Source: Paraspadella gotoi
Lineage: Eukaryota; Chaetognatha
Assembly: GCA_051294375.1 (NCBI GenBank)
Contig: CM119264.1
Span: 14,105,323-14,169,322, forward strand
Length of the DNA: 64,000 bases
Reading direction: 5' to 3'
The notes beneath the pieces are model-generated. The model was not told where the DNA came from. It made no database searches and worked only from the letters and a program-made list of their open reading frames with translations. Position numbers and translations under genes: made by a program. Shown piece after piece: positions 10,901-21,347 of this stretch; within the stretch, counting starts at the first letter, position 1, and every line of letters starts with the position of its first letter.

Positions 10901-11798
10901 GCTCAAAATCCACTTGTGGAGCGGAGTCGGCAAAAACGGGGAGTTTCTCCCGACAAAATTCGTTTGGATATTCGATCATTTGACGCTCACGTGGTCGCGC
11001 GTGGAGACAGGTGGGAACGTTCCTCCTCCTTTGGAAGGCGCCGCCGGGGTCGTTATTGATGAGAAGTTGTATGTTCATGGAGGCAGAGACGAAAGTAGAT
11101 CTATACGGGGCGAACTTTACAGTTATGAACCCTCGGGAAAGATTTGGACGTTGATCAAGACAAAAGGATTCAGCCCTCCAGAAAGATTTAGTCACTTTGC
11201 TTGGACGAATGGGCGTGACTTGTTTATCGTGGGAGGTCAAGTACTCAACAAAGCAATTCCTAAAGAAATTGAGAATAAGCAAGAATTCTTGTTACAGTTG
11301 TCTATAAATTCAGTAACTCGCTTCGACCTTCAAAACCGTTGTTGGTTGCCCATTGAGGTTACCACTCAGGGCGAAATAGACTTGTCTGAACTCTCAACGT
11401 GTTTTGCAAAGGTGAAAAACAAAATCTTATCCCTGAATAATCTTCATGTCATGAAAAAAAGCATAAATTTTTATAGCCTGAATTTAAACGATTTCCAATG
11501 GTCCACAGTGACCTGCCCTGGGGAAAAAAAAACGTTACCTTTGAGTTCATCACTCATGATTCCAATTAGTCGTCATGTCACGTTGTTGACTGGACAAATC
11601 TTCAATACGAAATTTCCAAGAAACAGCTTTCCCGGTTCTCATTACGTTTGGTTTTATGACGAGAGGCAAAATATTTTGAGAAAGACAAGGATTGAACTGA
11701 TCCTGAATACAAAGATGAGCGCTGTTTTCTTGGATGGACACGTTTTCTTCTTTGGGGGATCTGACCAAATAATAAAAATCGACGTCTACAAAGATTAG
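7929..11798 (+). CDS. NLR-like protein: HEPN - NACHT NTPase - Kelch, single exon
   Basis: One uninterrupted frame of 1,289 residues. The start is the first ATG, AAAATGG, a good animal context. Residues 1-85 are low in order. Residues about 140-200 form a helical HEPN domain of DZIP3-like type, with R167-N168-x3-H172 matching the HEPN RNase motif. Residues about 205-285 are charged and helical. The NACHT domain (about 395-620) has Walker A AAGGMGKT (413-420), Walker B VLWMIDGLDE (488-497) and a sensor LTRPEG (523-528). FYHRNIRELILGIYLS (735-750) resembles the block that follows NACHT in NLRs. Residues about 985-1285 hold five or six Kelch units ending in GG or a variant (LYVHGG, LFIVGG, VFFFGG). 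Known NACHT proteins are ATP-driven signalling switches. From the architecture I infer a cytoplasmic sensor with Kelch as ligand- or partner-binding end and HEPN as effector. Lack of introns contrasts with the SLC5 neighbour. Confidence 0.92.
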   Translation: MATGTDFTGAFSETETSDGTKLREDTKEAKSIVIPDGAKSSDGAVCVETVATELAADSSANVFDEGCMRQVRILLAGSRSNEMAQDYVQVKIEDKRKKQWSNELWKSWVEDHHDFLSKYQYYDKQEKTEQDGVMVPVYKKIDITFFQYMMKKIVSDKTAFTKLSDFRNSLAHSTRTAATEEEFVEDFDKLFGIVESLFCKHRKYAIKWREELIKIKTETSPKGIESVFKKDIETIREQNRQSLLDIQKRIRNLELSDGRKKNFEIDMENFQKVFKDIVKKNIATFSIPGCQIKLEFTKVSIFQSLKDVTSVPENRVCAVPAYKGVVFNLFFENPNRVQKTRDKEAENPTRKSKSFQFSYPDLYDTVAKEIEFSASVLKDENELEYSGLHHDNIVSIIASYLKGQRKDQILISAAGGMGKTVCSQKIMLEWAENKCLKEFWAVIRIDMKCINFEESLFQNMVRQYPGIKSSISDEDINTLETDFNQKKVLWMIDGLDENKYRHKSEEFIKNSLTSHAKSLFIFLTRPEGKDVLEASQESFTEFTILPLNEEKFITLVGRFPFKGEKAKKMNKIIDKYRTNSEFRSCVSVPMNAVAYCALMDEEEAFSTKDKSFDILLSLVGMSLKSGELKSIETKLQDSALLENEKEKLKCQKTKVFRMSTTQILKSNNNLLCTLGRAVFITNGNCLAGFDDIKEELICSLVRQTPEIDVNQVLQLTLYEHILHEKASGTQSHFRFYHRNIRELILGIYLSQNSNILEAPSHKERISDSVVSVFRCCLTVLQQNSLKENIDFSIVPTLIGNIVQNCSDFDEWRFMNIVCELLKLAVIYESFLPSFEECFKLLQDTAFNLSSFPHFSDIPFIQQLRHHAAIAICGKCKPPKAYFASLDNRNPETNIEDLETWPDLKSFIVNPLLIYTDKKITLSFPSSSKSLSKDDESSQHLKKNSEVICVTRPPTIDSDVLSATDIPSPFVDFDKKSANWPGAIGHLVFILLLKIHLWSGVGKNGEFLPTKFVWIFDHLTLTWSRVETGGNVPPPLEGAAGVVIDEKLYVHGGRDESRSIRGELYSYEPSGKIWTLIKTKGFSPPERFSHFAWTNGRDLFIVGGQVLNKAIPKEIENKQEFLLQLSINSVTRFDLQNRCWLPIEVTTQGEIDLSELSTCFAKVKNKILSLNNLHVMKKSINFYSLNLNDFQWSTVTCPGEKKTLPLSSSLMIPISRHVTLLTGQIFNTKFPRNSFPGSHYVWFYDERQNILRKTRIELILNTKMSAVFLDGHVFFFGGSDQIIKIDVYKD

Positions 11799-11980
11799 AG
11801 TCCAGAATCGTTGCGAGCTAATGTGACTTGATCTAGATATTGATTTGTACTATTAACACCATGAAGAAGAATGAAGTAAAAATGATATATAAATTTGTTT
11901 TCAACACCAAGTTTTTTATTAAAATTTTATAATCACACACAGGATGTTTTTGTTCCCTTGATCTGTATGACGACTCTGAA

Positions 11981-11986
11981 AATAAA
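11981..11986 (+). terminator. Candidate poly(A) signal for the NLR-like gene
   Basis: AATAAA lies 183 bases after the stop codon and is followed by T-rich sequence. An AATAAA-free but A-rich stretch at 11868-11885 is a weaker alternative. The short 3' UTR agrees with an independent, self-contained gene. Confidence 0.4.
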
Positions 11987-12091
11987 AATGTACTTTTTTG
12001 CTTATGATTGGTTAGGATTTAATAGTTAGTGAAGCTAATTCAAAAACGAAGACGTAGAAGGCAAAAATTATGTCCAAATTATACTGACATT

Positions 12092-12322
12092 GACGAGGAC
12101 GACATGGACGAAAATATCACCTACAAAGATGTTGACGACGACGACGGTTACGACGACGGTGACGACGACAACAACAGCGACAAAGACTTTGACGACGACG
12201 CTGACGACGACAACTCCCGCGACTCCGCAGTTAAGCTTCCATGAATATTCATTCCTTCTCAGAGTCGACGTCGCAAGTGGCGAACGCCGAACTTCGTCGT
12301 CGTCGTCGTCGTCGTCGTCGAA
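12092..12322. repeat. (GAC)n-rich and (CGT)n low-complexity DNA
   Basis: GAC-rich imperfect repeats at 12092-12215 and a pure (CGT) run near 12294-12322. They keep acidic or serine/threonine-rich frames open by composition. The same trinucleotide type recurs at 34446-34644, 40606-40690, 45183-45275, 51318-51362, 53108-53130, 55628-55653, 56478-56520 and 57865-57895, so it is a genome-wide repeat class here and not a coding signature. Confidence 0.75.
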
Positions 12323-12430
12323 TGGTCACAAAATAACCGCGAAAATTGCAATTATATTTAAAATTACTGAATGAAAAAATCACCTGTGAAAGCGGTTTAA
12401 CTATACTATTCGGTAACTCTCTCACTTCGT

Positions 12431-12467
12431 CTCTCTTTCTCTCTATCTCTCTCTCTCTCTCTCTCTC

Positions 12468-12523
<56 letters not shown>
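12431..12523. repeat. (CT)n microsatellite
   Basis: About 93 bp of CT dinucleotide with a few CC/TT interruptions. Confidence 0.9.
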
Positions 12524-12524
<1 letters not shown>

Positions 12525-12526
<2 letters not shown>

Positions 12527-13185
12527 TTTGTTTTTTCTCTTTAAACAAGGTAAGTGATACGATGAAAGAGGTCGGGGGTATGTATAGCAAGAGTAAGTTC
12601 CAATGAGGCGCTAAAACAAAATGGCTGAAATAATTCTCGCTTCAATGTTTTTCTTTTGAAGAAGGGAACCTTTGTTGGAAAATTCAAAAAAGAAACAAAA
12701 GGAAAAAAACGAAGAAAGATAAAAAGAAGAAAGAAAATGATTTATTTTTTCAATTCAGAATTTTTTTAAAAAGAAAAAAAAAGTTTTTTCATGTAGCGAT
12801 GATTTACTACGCGTTCAGAAGTTTCGTAATCATTAAATATAAGGTTTACATTTATATAGTTGATGGAATAATTAAGTGCAACCAATTGAAATAAATCAGG
12901 GTGTTGGCGGAAAGAATTGACTATTATCACCTCCTCCTACCCAAAAGAAAAAAATAACAAAAAAAAAAACCCGGTTAATCATGAAAGTACACCCAACTAT
13001 AAATCTCTCTCTCTCTCTCCTCATTCTTTCTCCCTCTACTGTCCTTTCTCTGCGTCTGACTCTCAATAAAAAATTAGAGCCGAGAATAACGAACTCAATG
13101 ATTTGCAGAAAAAAAAAGTGAAAAAAGTAAAAAGGAGACGTTCTCTCTTTCTGGTTGAGAAGCTAAGAGGCCAAATGGGGAACAA

Positions 13186-13216
<31 letters not shown>

Positions 13217-13379
13217 AACGAGACAATGACCTTTTAATAGAGATACGGAATAGAATACATTGTAAGTATTCAGAGAAAAAAATTTAACCGAGAAGAAAAA
13301 TGACACAAAGACAGAGAGAGTCGCCACAGGTCAACTTTTTGATTTTTTAGATGTCTCAACATTTTCTTAACGTATATAT
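12525..13379. other. Spacer without a recognisable gene
   Basis: A-rich on the plus strand with short GA tracts (13187-13216). No splice-consistent coding segment, RNA gene or element ends were found. Confidence 0.5.
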
Positions 13380-13663
13380 ATGCGATATACGTCTTCTTCT
13401 TCAGGTTTTCTTTGGGTTTATTTATTTTATATTTAGTTTCTGTTACCATATCACTGATATCGAGATTAGGCGATAGGGGTAAGCAACGCTTCACAATATG
13501 ACCGTGAGAAACATTGAGGCTGAGAGGCAGAGAGAGAGTAGGAGTTTAAAATCGGAATTTTTGGCATCGCCTTCAGAAACATGTCTTTCCTCTCCCGCAA
13601 ACAAGGACCACTGGCTTCCAATTTCATGTCTGTCTGCCATTTTAGATTCTCTCTCTCTCTCTC

Positions 13664-13673
13664 NNNNNNNNNN
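13664..13673. other. Sequence gap (10 N) in a CT microsatellite
   Basis: Ten unknown bases inside a CT tract. The second copy of the duplication reads through the matching place at about 20598-20655 with CT repeats. Confidence 0.95.
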
Positions 13674-14268
13674 TCTCTGTCTTTCTCTCTCTCTCTCTTT
13701 TTTTTTCTCTTCGAATTTATTGAATTGTGTTTAGTGGTCGAGATAAAATCACCAAATAATTACTAAGAATAAGTGACATTAATAAGTCTTCGATGTAAAG
13801 TTAGAAAATGTCAAAGACATTAACGCACAATTTTATGAAATGAAGTTGGCATGAGGGCAAAGAAATTACTTGAGTTACTAAAATCGATAGAGGGACATAG
13901 ATTCTTAATTCTTATGCGTTACTCGATTCGTTTCAACGCATAAGAGATCCGTTGTATTCTTTCATTATTATTTGGAAAAAAAACCGTATATTGATGAATG
14001 AAGCTTAATTATTAACTATTAATTAGTAATTAACAAATATGACGCTAATTTCCGTTCCGAAAGAAGAATTAGAGGATTTTGTACTTTTTTTTAACTAAAC
14101 GCAATCGATCTTTATCTACAGTAAGGAGTGCTTTTTATGTATATATACATTTTGTTAAAGTTTCTTCATGACCGCACAAGCGATGGTCTGTGAGAAAAAA
14201 AGACGAAACAAAAACCAGTAACCATTCAGGAGAAATGACACTGACAGACTATTGAGAGTGCGACAAGG

Positions 14269-14390
<122 letters not shown>

Positions 14391-14699
14391 TACCGCTCGC
14401 CAGAACCCCATTCTCCAGGATTCCCAGCGTGGGTCTTTATCCAATTTTCTCTCGAATTCAAAATCGATGTCGTTCGGGTCAGCGAAAAAAAGGAAAGAAA
14501 GGAAAAAAAAGAAAGAAAAAAGTGGAAAAAAAGGAAAGAAATTGAATTCATATCAACTTCTTTTTCTCATGGAAACAAACGGCGTCAATTCACTTCCCAC
14601 ATAAACACGAGAAACAGGAGGATAAACCAGGGAAGAGTGAGAGCGTGTGAAGGCGTGTGACTGCGTGTGAATGCGTGAAACTTTGTAAAGGAAGGAGAG

Positions 14700-14705
14700 A
14701 GAGGA

Positions 14706-14762
<57 letters not shown>

Positions 14763-14809
14763 GAGAAATAAACTGCGCCTTTTTGGACGGCGTCATACTT
14801 GAGGGAGAG

Positions 14810-14841
<32 letters not shown>

Positions 14842-14862
14842 AGAAGGAGAGAGGCATGGCTA
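14700..14862. repeat. Paired (GA)n tracts
   Basis: Two GA tracts (about 14703-14767 and 14803-14862) around a short unique spacer. The second marks the left boundary of the 1.9 kb segment missing from the other copy. A GA tract also marks the right boundary at about 16740-16783. Confidence 0.85.
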
Positions 14863-15112
14863 TTACTCAGAAGCCTCGTATCAGCGCCAGCGTCCGGAGC
14901 AGCCGCGCGGCGGACCGCAGCGGCTTCTCCCTGCCTTCGACTTACTTCGCTCGGCTTATCTTACTCCTCTTCCCTCTCCTTCTCCCTATCTCCCGGATCC
15001 GCGCGACGCAGAGTCATCGGTCGGAGCTGCCACGACTGACTTAAGTCTTTTCTCTCTCTTTTACCCTCATCAACCACCGAGGCTTTTCTCTCTGCCTACG
15101 AGCGAAATCGAT
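14863..15112. other. GC/CpG-rich patch, function unknown
   Basis: A CpG-rich stretch in otherwise AT-rich DNA, just after a GA tract; a second such patch lies at 16570-16740. A 57-codon frame opens at ATG 14875 and contains a hydrophobic stretch (FARLILLLFPLLLPISRI), and another frame is also open, so coding cannot be decided. It could be a promoter with 5' untranslated sequence. The whole patch is absent from the second duplication copy. Confidence 0.3.
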
Positions 15113-15113
15113 C

Positions 15114-15517
15114 ATGAGTTCGCGCGATCCGGAGGAAATCTCTTTATAAAAAATGTTTGTTTCTCTCTCAATTTTTAAAACGCAACAAAACGAAAGTCTT
15201 TATAATTAAATTATTATTATAAATTTTTATCGTTATATTATTATTTTAACAATTTTATTTATTAGTGATTTTTTTTTGTTTTATTATCTTTAACCTTTAC
15301 TTAGCCTTGAATCCTAATACTGAATATTATTTTCTTAAAAAAAATTTCAATACTAATAAAATTAAAAAAATCCACTAATAAATAAAATTTTTAAAAATAA
15401 TATATAACAATAAAAATTTATATATAATTTATGATAAAAGACTTTCGTTTCTTTGTTTTTAAAATTGAGAAGAAAACAAATATTTATTAAAGAGGCTCCC
15501 GATCCGCGCGAACTCAT
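15114..15517. repeat. Long imperfect palindrome (foldback) with ~170 bp arms
   Basis: The left arm 15114-15286 starts ATGAGTTCGCGCGATCC. The right arm 15352-15517 is its reverse complement and ends GGATCGCGCG-like then AACTCAT. Shared internal blocks include the AACGAAAGTCTTTAT region and the ATTTATTAGTGATTTTTT region. The spacer is about 65 bp. Arms differ by scattered substitutions and short indels. This could be a foldback MITE or an inverted duplication. It sits in the 1.9 kb present in only one copy of the tandem duplication. Confidence 0.7.
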
Positions 15518-16500
15518 AACCTTAACTTACTTTTAACATATAACATAATTCATTACCTAAAAATAATATAATAACAAATAATTGCAATATTTAAAAAAAT
15601 ATGAAATATCTGCATTCCTTTATTTCTTTCCAAGAAATTATCCTCTTCCTTCTCTTTCTCCTTTCTTTTATCCATTAAATTTATAAAAAACCCTGCTCTT
15701 CATTTTTCCCCAACTCCAGAATGCCAAAATATTTTTACCATCACCTAAAACATTTAATTATTTTAATTCTTATTAAATTTCAATTTGATTACCACATATC
15801 AAATTTAAAAAAAATGTCTAGCACCATTTTGTCTGGGGGAAAAGTAGTAGTTCCAATTCTGTTTTGAGAGGTCGCCTGTATAACCAGATGTTGAGCCAAA
15901 GCTGAAAAACCAAAAGCCATACAAAAACAGTTAGTTGTCTGGAATCAGCTATTTGTCACCCCAGTTTTCATTTTTAATCATTTTAAAATTAATTTATAAC
16001 AAAAATTGTCAATTGATTTCTTTTCTTCTCTAAGAAAAGAATTTTTTAAAAAAATTACAGAAAAAAAAAATTGAATCAGAAATTCTAATGAAAAAAATAG
16101 TTTACACAATAGTAATAGATAATGATTTGTTAATGCGTTCCCATTAAAAATAAATGTGGTCGGCTCGCCTTATTTCTAGATGATTCTAAGATTCGTCCCC
16201 CCACCAAATGATTAGAATAGAATGTAGGTTCTTGAGTCATGAGGCTGGTTTTTTTCTTTTGATCACCATAAAATGAAACAGAAACGAAATAAACAAAACA
16301 CCATAACTGAGATTATATTTTTATTTAATATATTAAAAAAAGAAATTTTATCATAAGTTTAATAGAGCAAAAAAAATTGTTATGTTTTAGTTATGTTAAT
16401 AAGTAGATTAGAAATTAAAATATGAGATAATGACAAATGCTTACATTTAGCAGAGAAAAAAGATTAGGAAAATAAAAAGGAACCCCGCAGAAAGCAAAGA
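15518..16500. other. AT-rich spacer, nothing recognised
   Basis: Strongly AT-rich with long A and T runs on both strands. No open frame of note, no inverted termini and no tandem structure were found. Confidence 0.5.
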
Positions 16501-17400
16501 AAAAGGAAGAAAGAGAAAGAGAGAAGAGAGGAGAAGAGACCGAGAGAGGAGAAGAGAGAGAGAAGAGAAACCGGCCCGATCCGCTCGGATTCGACCGAAG
16601 AAGCCCGACTCACCATCGATGAGAGAAAAATCTCCCTGATCCGAGCGGAAAAGCCCGGAAGGAGAAGAGTCGTCGCAAGCCGCTCGCCGCCGCTTCCGGT
16701 CTACGGCGCGTTACGGGAGAGCTATAGTATGAGCTGCATGAAGAGGAGAAGAGGAAGAGAGGAAGAGAAGACGAGAGAGAGAGAAGCGACTGTTTTTATT
16801 TATTTCTTTGTGGTCGCGGAAAAAGCATTGAATTTTTCTTTGACTTCTTTTATGAGATGGAGGGGTCAGAGAGAGCAAGCGAAAAAAATCTAAAAAATCA
16901 CGGAAAGAAACTAAAAGGAAAAACTGTGAAAGATTGAAAGAGTCTTAAAATGACAGGAAAGAAAGCGAGGAGGAAAATATAGAGATTCGGCTAAAGAAAT
17001 ACGTACATGTATCAAATTGCGGGATGGCAATTTCCAATTGTCAAATCTCAAGTAATAACGTCAACATTATTGGCCAGGCCTTCTTGTTCTTTTAAACTTC
17101 TGGTGAGTGACCGAACCTAATGAACTAAATTAAATTTTAAATAATTCATTTCGTTAAAACTTTCAAACTGAAAGAGACGGCGCACTTGTTACTTGTTTTC
17201 AAATCTAAATTCATGTTGTTTTTTTATTATTCTCTCTCTTTTTTTTTCAGTCTTTCTTTTTAATTTTTATGTTGTTTTTAATTTCATTTCATTTTTTTTT
17301 AATTGGAGCGAATTTAATCAAAGACGACGCGCGACGAGTTTGTGATTTCAAATGCAAATCAAGAGATTCACTCAGATTCAACCATTCATTCATTCATTCA

Positions 17401-17402
17401 TT

Positions 17403-17490
<88 letters not shown>
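17401..17490. repeat. (TTTC)n microsatellite
   Basis: About 90 bp of perfect TTTC repeats, bordered by CATT repeats. The matching stretch in the second copy (about 22560-22660) is strikingly scrambled, with mixed TTTC, TTCT and TATTC units. That is more disorder than unit-number change alone would give. Confidence 0.9.
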
Positions 17491-18138
17491 TTTTTTTTAC
17501 TTTTTTGTTGCTTTCTTTCTTGCTTTATGTTTTTTTTGTTTGCATTCAGTTTTTTTGTTATTTCTGCCTTTATTTTTATCTTTATTTTTTATTTATATAT
17601 TTCTTCGTTTTATTTTTTTGTTTGCTTTCTGAATTTTTGTCTTCACCTTCCTATGTACTAAGAAACCCCGCAAAGGTTGAGAGTCACACTTACCAATCGC
17701 AGTTCATAAGTACTAAGCATGAGAATCCATGACATACCGTTCAAAGTTGGAAACCAACCTTTTTAACAGTAACCAAATCGCTCACCTGTTTTCAACAGGC
17801 TAAAAAAATTAAGGGAAAAAGAAATAAATAATAAAAAAAACTAATTCGTTTCACCTCCCGTTAAACAAACTCCGCGGAAAATGAAAGGACAAATAGAAAT
17901 AAAAGCAAAACAAAAAAAAAGAGGAAAGAAAAGAGACGACAGAAAAACCCGAAAAAAGAAAAAATCAAATTAAAATCGAAGAGGAAGAAAAGGGTGGGAG
18001 GAGATAAGAAAGAAATGGCGATTGATAAGGTTAAAAAGGAAACGGTGGGGAAAAGAAGAGAAGAAAAAAACAAAAAATAAAAAGAAAAGACAGTAAGAAT
18101 AAAAAAGGAGAAAGAAAAGTCAAAAAGGAAAAAAAAAA

Positions 18139-18385
18139 NNNNNNNNNNNNNNNNNNNNNNNNNNNNNNNNNNNNNNNNNNNNNNNNNNNNNNNNNNNNNN
18201 NNNNNNNNNNNNNNNNNNNNNNNNNNNNNNNNNNNNNNNNNNNNNNNNNNNNNNNNNNNNNNNNNNNNNNNNNNNNNNNNNNNNNNNNNNNNNNNNNNNN
18301 NNNNNNNNNNNNNNNNNNNNNNNNNNNNNNNNNNNNNNNNNNNNNNNNNNNNNNNNNNNNNNNNNNNNNNNNNNNNNNNNNNNNN
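18139..18385. other. Sequence gap (247 N)
   Basis: Unknown bases in a purine-rich stretch. The second duplication copy at about 23345-23480 spans it with G-rich runs (several of 7-9 G), which probably caused the sequencing failure. Confidence 0.95.
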
Positions 18386-19059
18386 GAAAATAATTTTAAG
18401 GAAGAAATGAAGAATTGGAGGAAGAAAGAGAAATTTAAGGGTGATTAGGGAAAAGGGGGAAATTAATATCAAGAAAAAAGGGAAGAAATGAAAAAGAAAC
18501 AAAGGGAAGGGAATGCTGAGAAGGAAGGAAGAGAAAGGAAGGTCGGGTAAAAAGAGAGGAACGAATTACTTTTCAAGTAGATCCCTGATCAACGGTTAAG
18601 ATCGATCCGAATTTGATTTCAATCGGGAAAAGACGATTCGGATCAAGGAGAAGAGAAGAAAAAACAAAAGTTAATCACGAAAGAGAAAAAGAAAGTTTAG
18701 GTGTGCGAAAAATGTTGTCAATCCAAATTATAAATATACTTAATCAATGATGAGTCCATAAAAAATAAATTTAACTTTTTCAATATAGGATATATAGTAT
18801 ATAGTATATAGTATCGTGGTTAATATTTTTTTTAAAACTCATCTGGTAAACTTTTGATACCGGCCAACCTAATCGATAAAATCGACATAACTGAACCAAG
18901 ACGGTGGAGACCGACCGTGGGAACCGGATGTAGCTTGTGGGCGTTGCCGAGGCGTGGCTGTGGGCGCTCCGACGGAGGGTGGGAACGAGACCGCGATCCC
19001 GTTGCGCCCTTTTTTCCTTTTTATGGTAATTGCTCTTTTTTATGATCGTCAGAGGACTT

Positions 19060-19060
<1 letters not shown>

Positions 19061-19091
<31 letters not shown>
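19061..19091. repeat. (CCG)n microsatellite
   Basis: About ten CCG units in a GC-rich patch (18900-19115) that also carries GGGCG-type motifs. The second copy at about 24159-24190 has a disordered CCGCGC version. Confidence 0.85.
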
Positions 19092-19644
19092 ACAGCCGCA
19101 GCCGGCTGTAACGAATTTGGAAGGATTGACGAGAAGGGCGGGAGGATTTTTTTTTTCTTAACCGAGATGAAAATAAATTTACTTTTAATTAATCCTAAAT
19201 TTTCGCACAACCGGCGGAAACCTCACGAGCGCGGCGTGAATTAAGGGGAGGTGGAACTCGAGCTCCCAACGCTTCACTCGTTTTCTCAAAGCTGAATCGG
19301 TAGATGTGAGTATTTAAGTTGAGGGTTTTGGTTCACGTACGAAGCGACGGTTAAAATCCGAACTGTGGCTCGTGAGATTGTCGAAAACCTCATGGACGAA
19401 ATACCAATTAGTGCAATTGGTTAGACCATTGTTTTTCTGAAAAGACTTAGAGAAAAGAAGGTGTGAGATTCTCCGGAGGAAACGATTTTCCTCCCCCCCC
19501 CTGACGGAGTCTATGTGGACGTATGGGGAAAGAGGGTGCAATCCCCGGAGGGGGGCGTGGCTCCCGAGTTTTGGGAGATCAAGTCCTTGAATTTTTGACC
19601 TCTAAAGTTATTCGGGAATCGGGAAGGTCTTTCGAATTGAAAAC

Positions 19645-20305
19645 GGATGAGGAAGAGGAGGAGGAGGTGGAGGAAGAAGAAGAAGGAAAGAAAAGAAGAA
19701 AGAGAGNNNNNNNNNNNNNNNNNNNNNNNNNNNNNNNNNNNNNNNNNNNNNNNNNNNNNNNNNNNNNNNNNNNNNNNNNNNNNNNNNNNNNNNNNNNNNN
19801 NNNNNNNNNNNNNNNNNNNNNNNNNNNNNNNNNNNNNNNNNNNNNNNNNNNNNNNNNNNNNNNNNNNNNNNNNNNNNNNNNNNNNNNNNNNNNNNNNNNN
19901 NNNNNNNNNNNNNNNNNNNNNNNNNNNNNNNNNNNNNNNNAGAGAGAAAAACAGATGAGGAAGAGGAGGTGGAAGTGGAGGAAGAAGAAGGAGGAAAGAA
20001 AAGAAGAAAGAGAGAAAAATAGATAAGGGAAAGGAGGTGGAAATGGAGGAAGAAGAAGGAGGAAAGAAAAGAAGGAAGAGAAAAAAACAGATGAGGAAGA
20101 GGAGGTGGAAATGGAAGAAGAAGAAGGAGGAAAGAAAAGAAGGAAGAGAGAAAAACAGATGAGGAATAGGAGGTGGAAATGGAGGAAGAAGAAGGAGGAA
20201 AGAAAAGAAGGAAGAGAGAAAAACAGAGGAGGAAGAGAAAGAGGAGGAGGAGGTGGAGGAAGACGAAGAAGGAAAGAAAAGAAGAAAGAGAGAAAAACAG
20301 AGGGT
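19645..20305. repeat. Purine-rich minisatellite, ~66 bp unit, first array
   Basis: Tandem units built on AGATGAGGAAGAGGAGGTGG, then GAGGAAGAAGAAGGAGG, then AAAGAAAAGAAGAAAGAGAG. The plus strand is almost free of C and T. Interrupted by 234 N at 19707-19940. It separates the two copies of tandem duplication 1. Frames encoding E/K/R-rich peptides arise from composition and are not considered genes. Confidence 0.85.
19707..19940. other. Sequence gap (234 N) in the minisatellite
   Basis: Unknown bases inside the purine minisatellite; the true array length is therefore unknown. Confidence 0.95.
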
Positions 20306-20328
20306 AGGAGAGGGATTATATAATAATG

Positions 20329-20607
20329 CGATATACGCTTCTTCTTCAGGTTTTTCTTGGGGTTATTTTTATTTATATTTAGTTTCTGTTACATATCCTG
20401 ATTCGAGATTAGGCGTATAGGGGTAAGCAACGCTTCACAATAATGACGTGAGAAACTAATGAGGCTGAGAGGCAGAGAGAGAGTAGGAGTTAAAATCGGT
20501 AATTTTTGGCATCGCCTCAGAAACATGTCTTTTCCTCTTCCCGCAAACAAGGACCACTGGCTTCCAATTTCTATGTCTGTCTGCCATTTTTAGATTCTCT
20601 CTCTCTG

Positions 20608-20642
<35 letters not shown>

Positions 20643-21292
20643 CATCTTCCTCTGTCTTTTCTTCTCTCTCTCTCTTTTTTTTCTCTTCGAATTTATTTGA
20701 ATTGTGTTAGGTGTCGGGAGATAAAATCACGGCAAATACATTACTAAGAATAAGGTGACATATAACGGTCTTCGATGGTACAGGTTAGAAAATGTCAAAG
20801 ACAATTACGCACAATTTTATGAAAATGAAGTTGGCATGAGGGCAACGAAATACTTGAGTTTAGCTAAAATCGATAGTAGGGACATAGATTCTTATTCTTA
20901 ATGCGGTTACTCGATTCGTTTCAACGCATAAGAGATCCGTTGTATTCTTTCATTATTATTTGGAAAAAAAACCGTAATATTGATGAATGAGCTTAATTAT
21001 TAACTATTAATTAGTAATTTAACAAATAATGACGCTAATTTCCGTTCCGAAAGAAAGAATTAGAGGAATTTTGTAGCTTTTTTTTAACGTATAACCAATC
21101 GATCTTTATCTACAGTAAGGATGCTTTTATGTAATATACATTTTGTTAAAGTTCTTCATGACCGTCACAAAGCGATGGTCTGGTAGAAAAATATAGACGT
21201 AAACTAAAACCAATAAACCATTCAGGAGAAAGACACGCAGACTATTGAGAGTGCGATCAAGGAAAGAGAGAATGAGAGAGAAAGATTGAGAG

Positions 21293-21347
<55 letters not shown>

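Noticed and set aside
12029-12244. Acidic Asp-rich 71-codon frame
   Set aside because: Produced by GAC repeats; the same repeat type elsewhere opens equivalent frames, and there is no domain or splice support.
14657-15178. 173-codon plus-strand frame through GA tracts and a CpG patch
   Set aside because: Its first half is Glu-Arg repeats from GA tracts and a second frame is also open in the CpG patch. No family resemblance.
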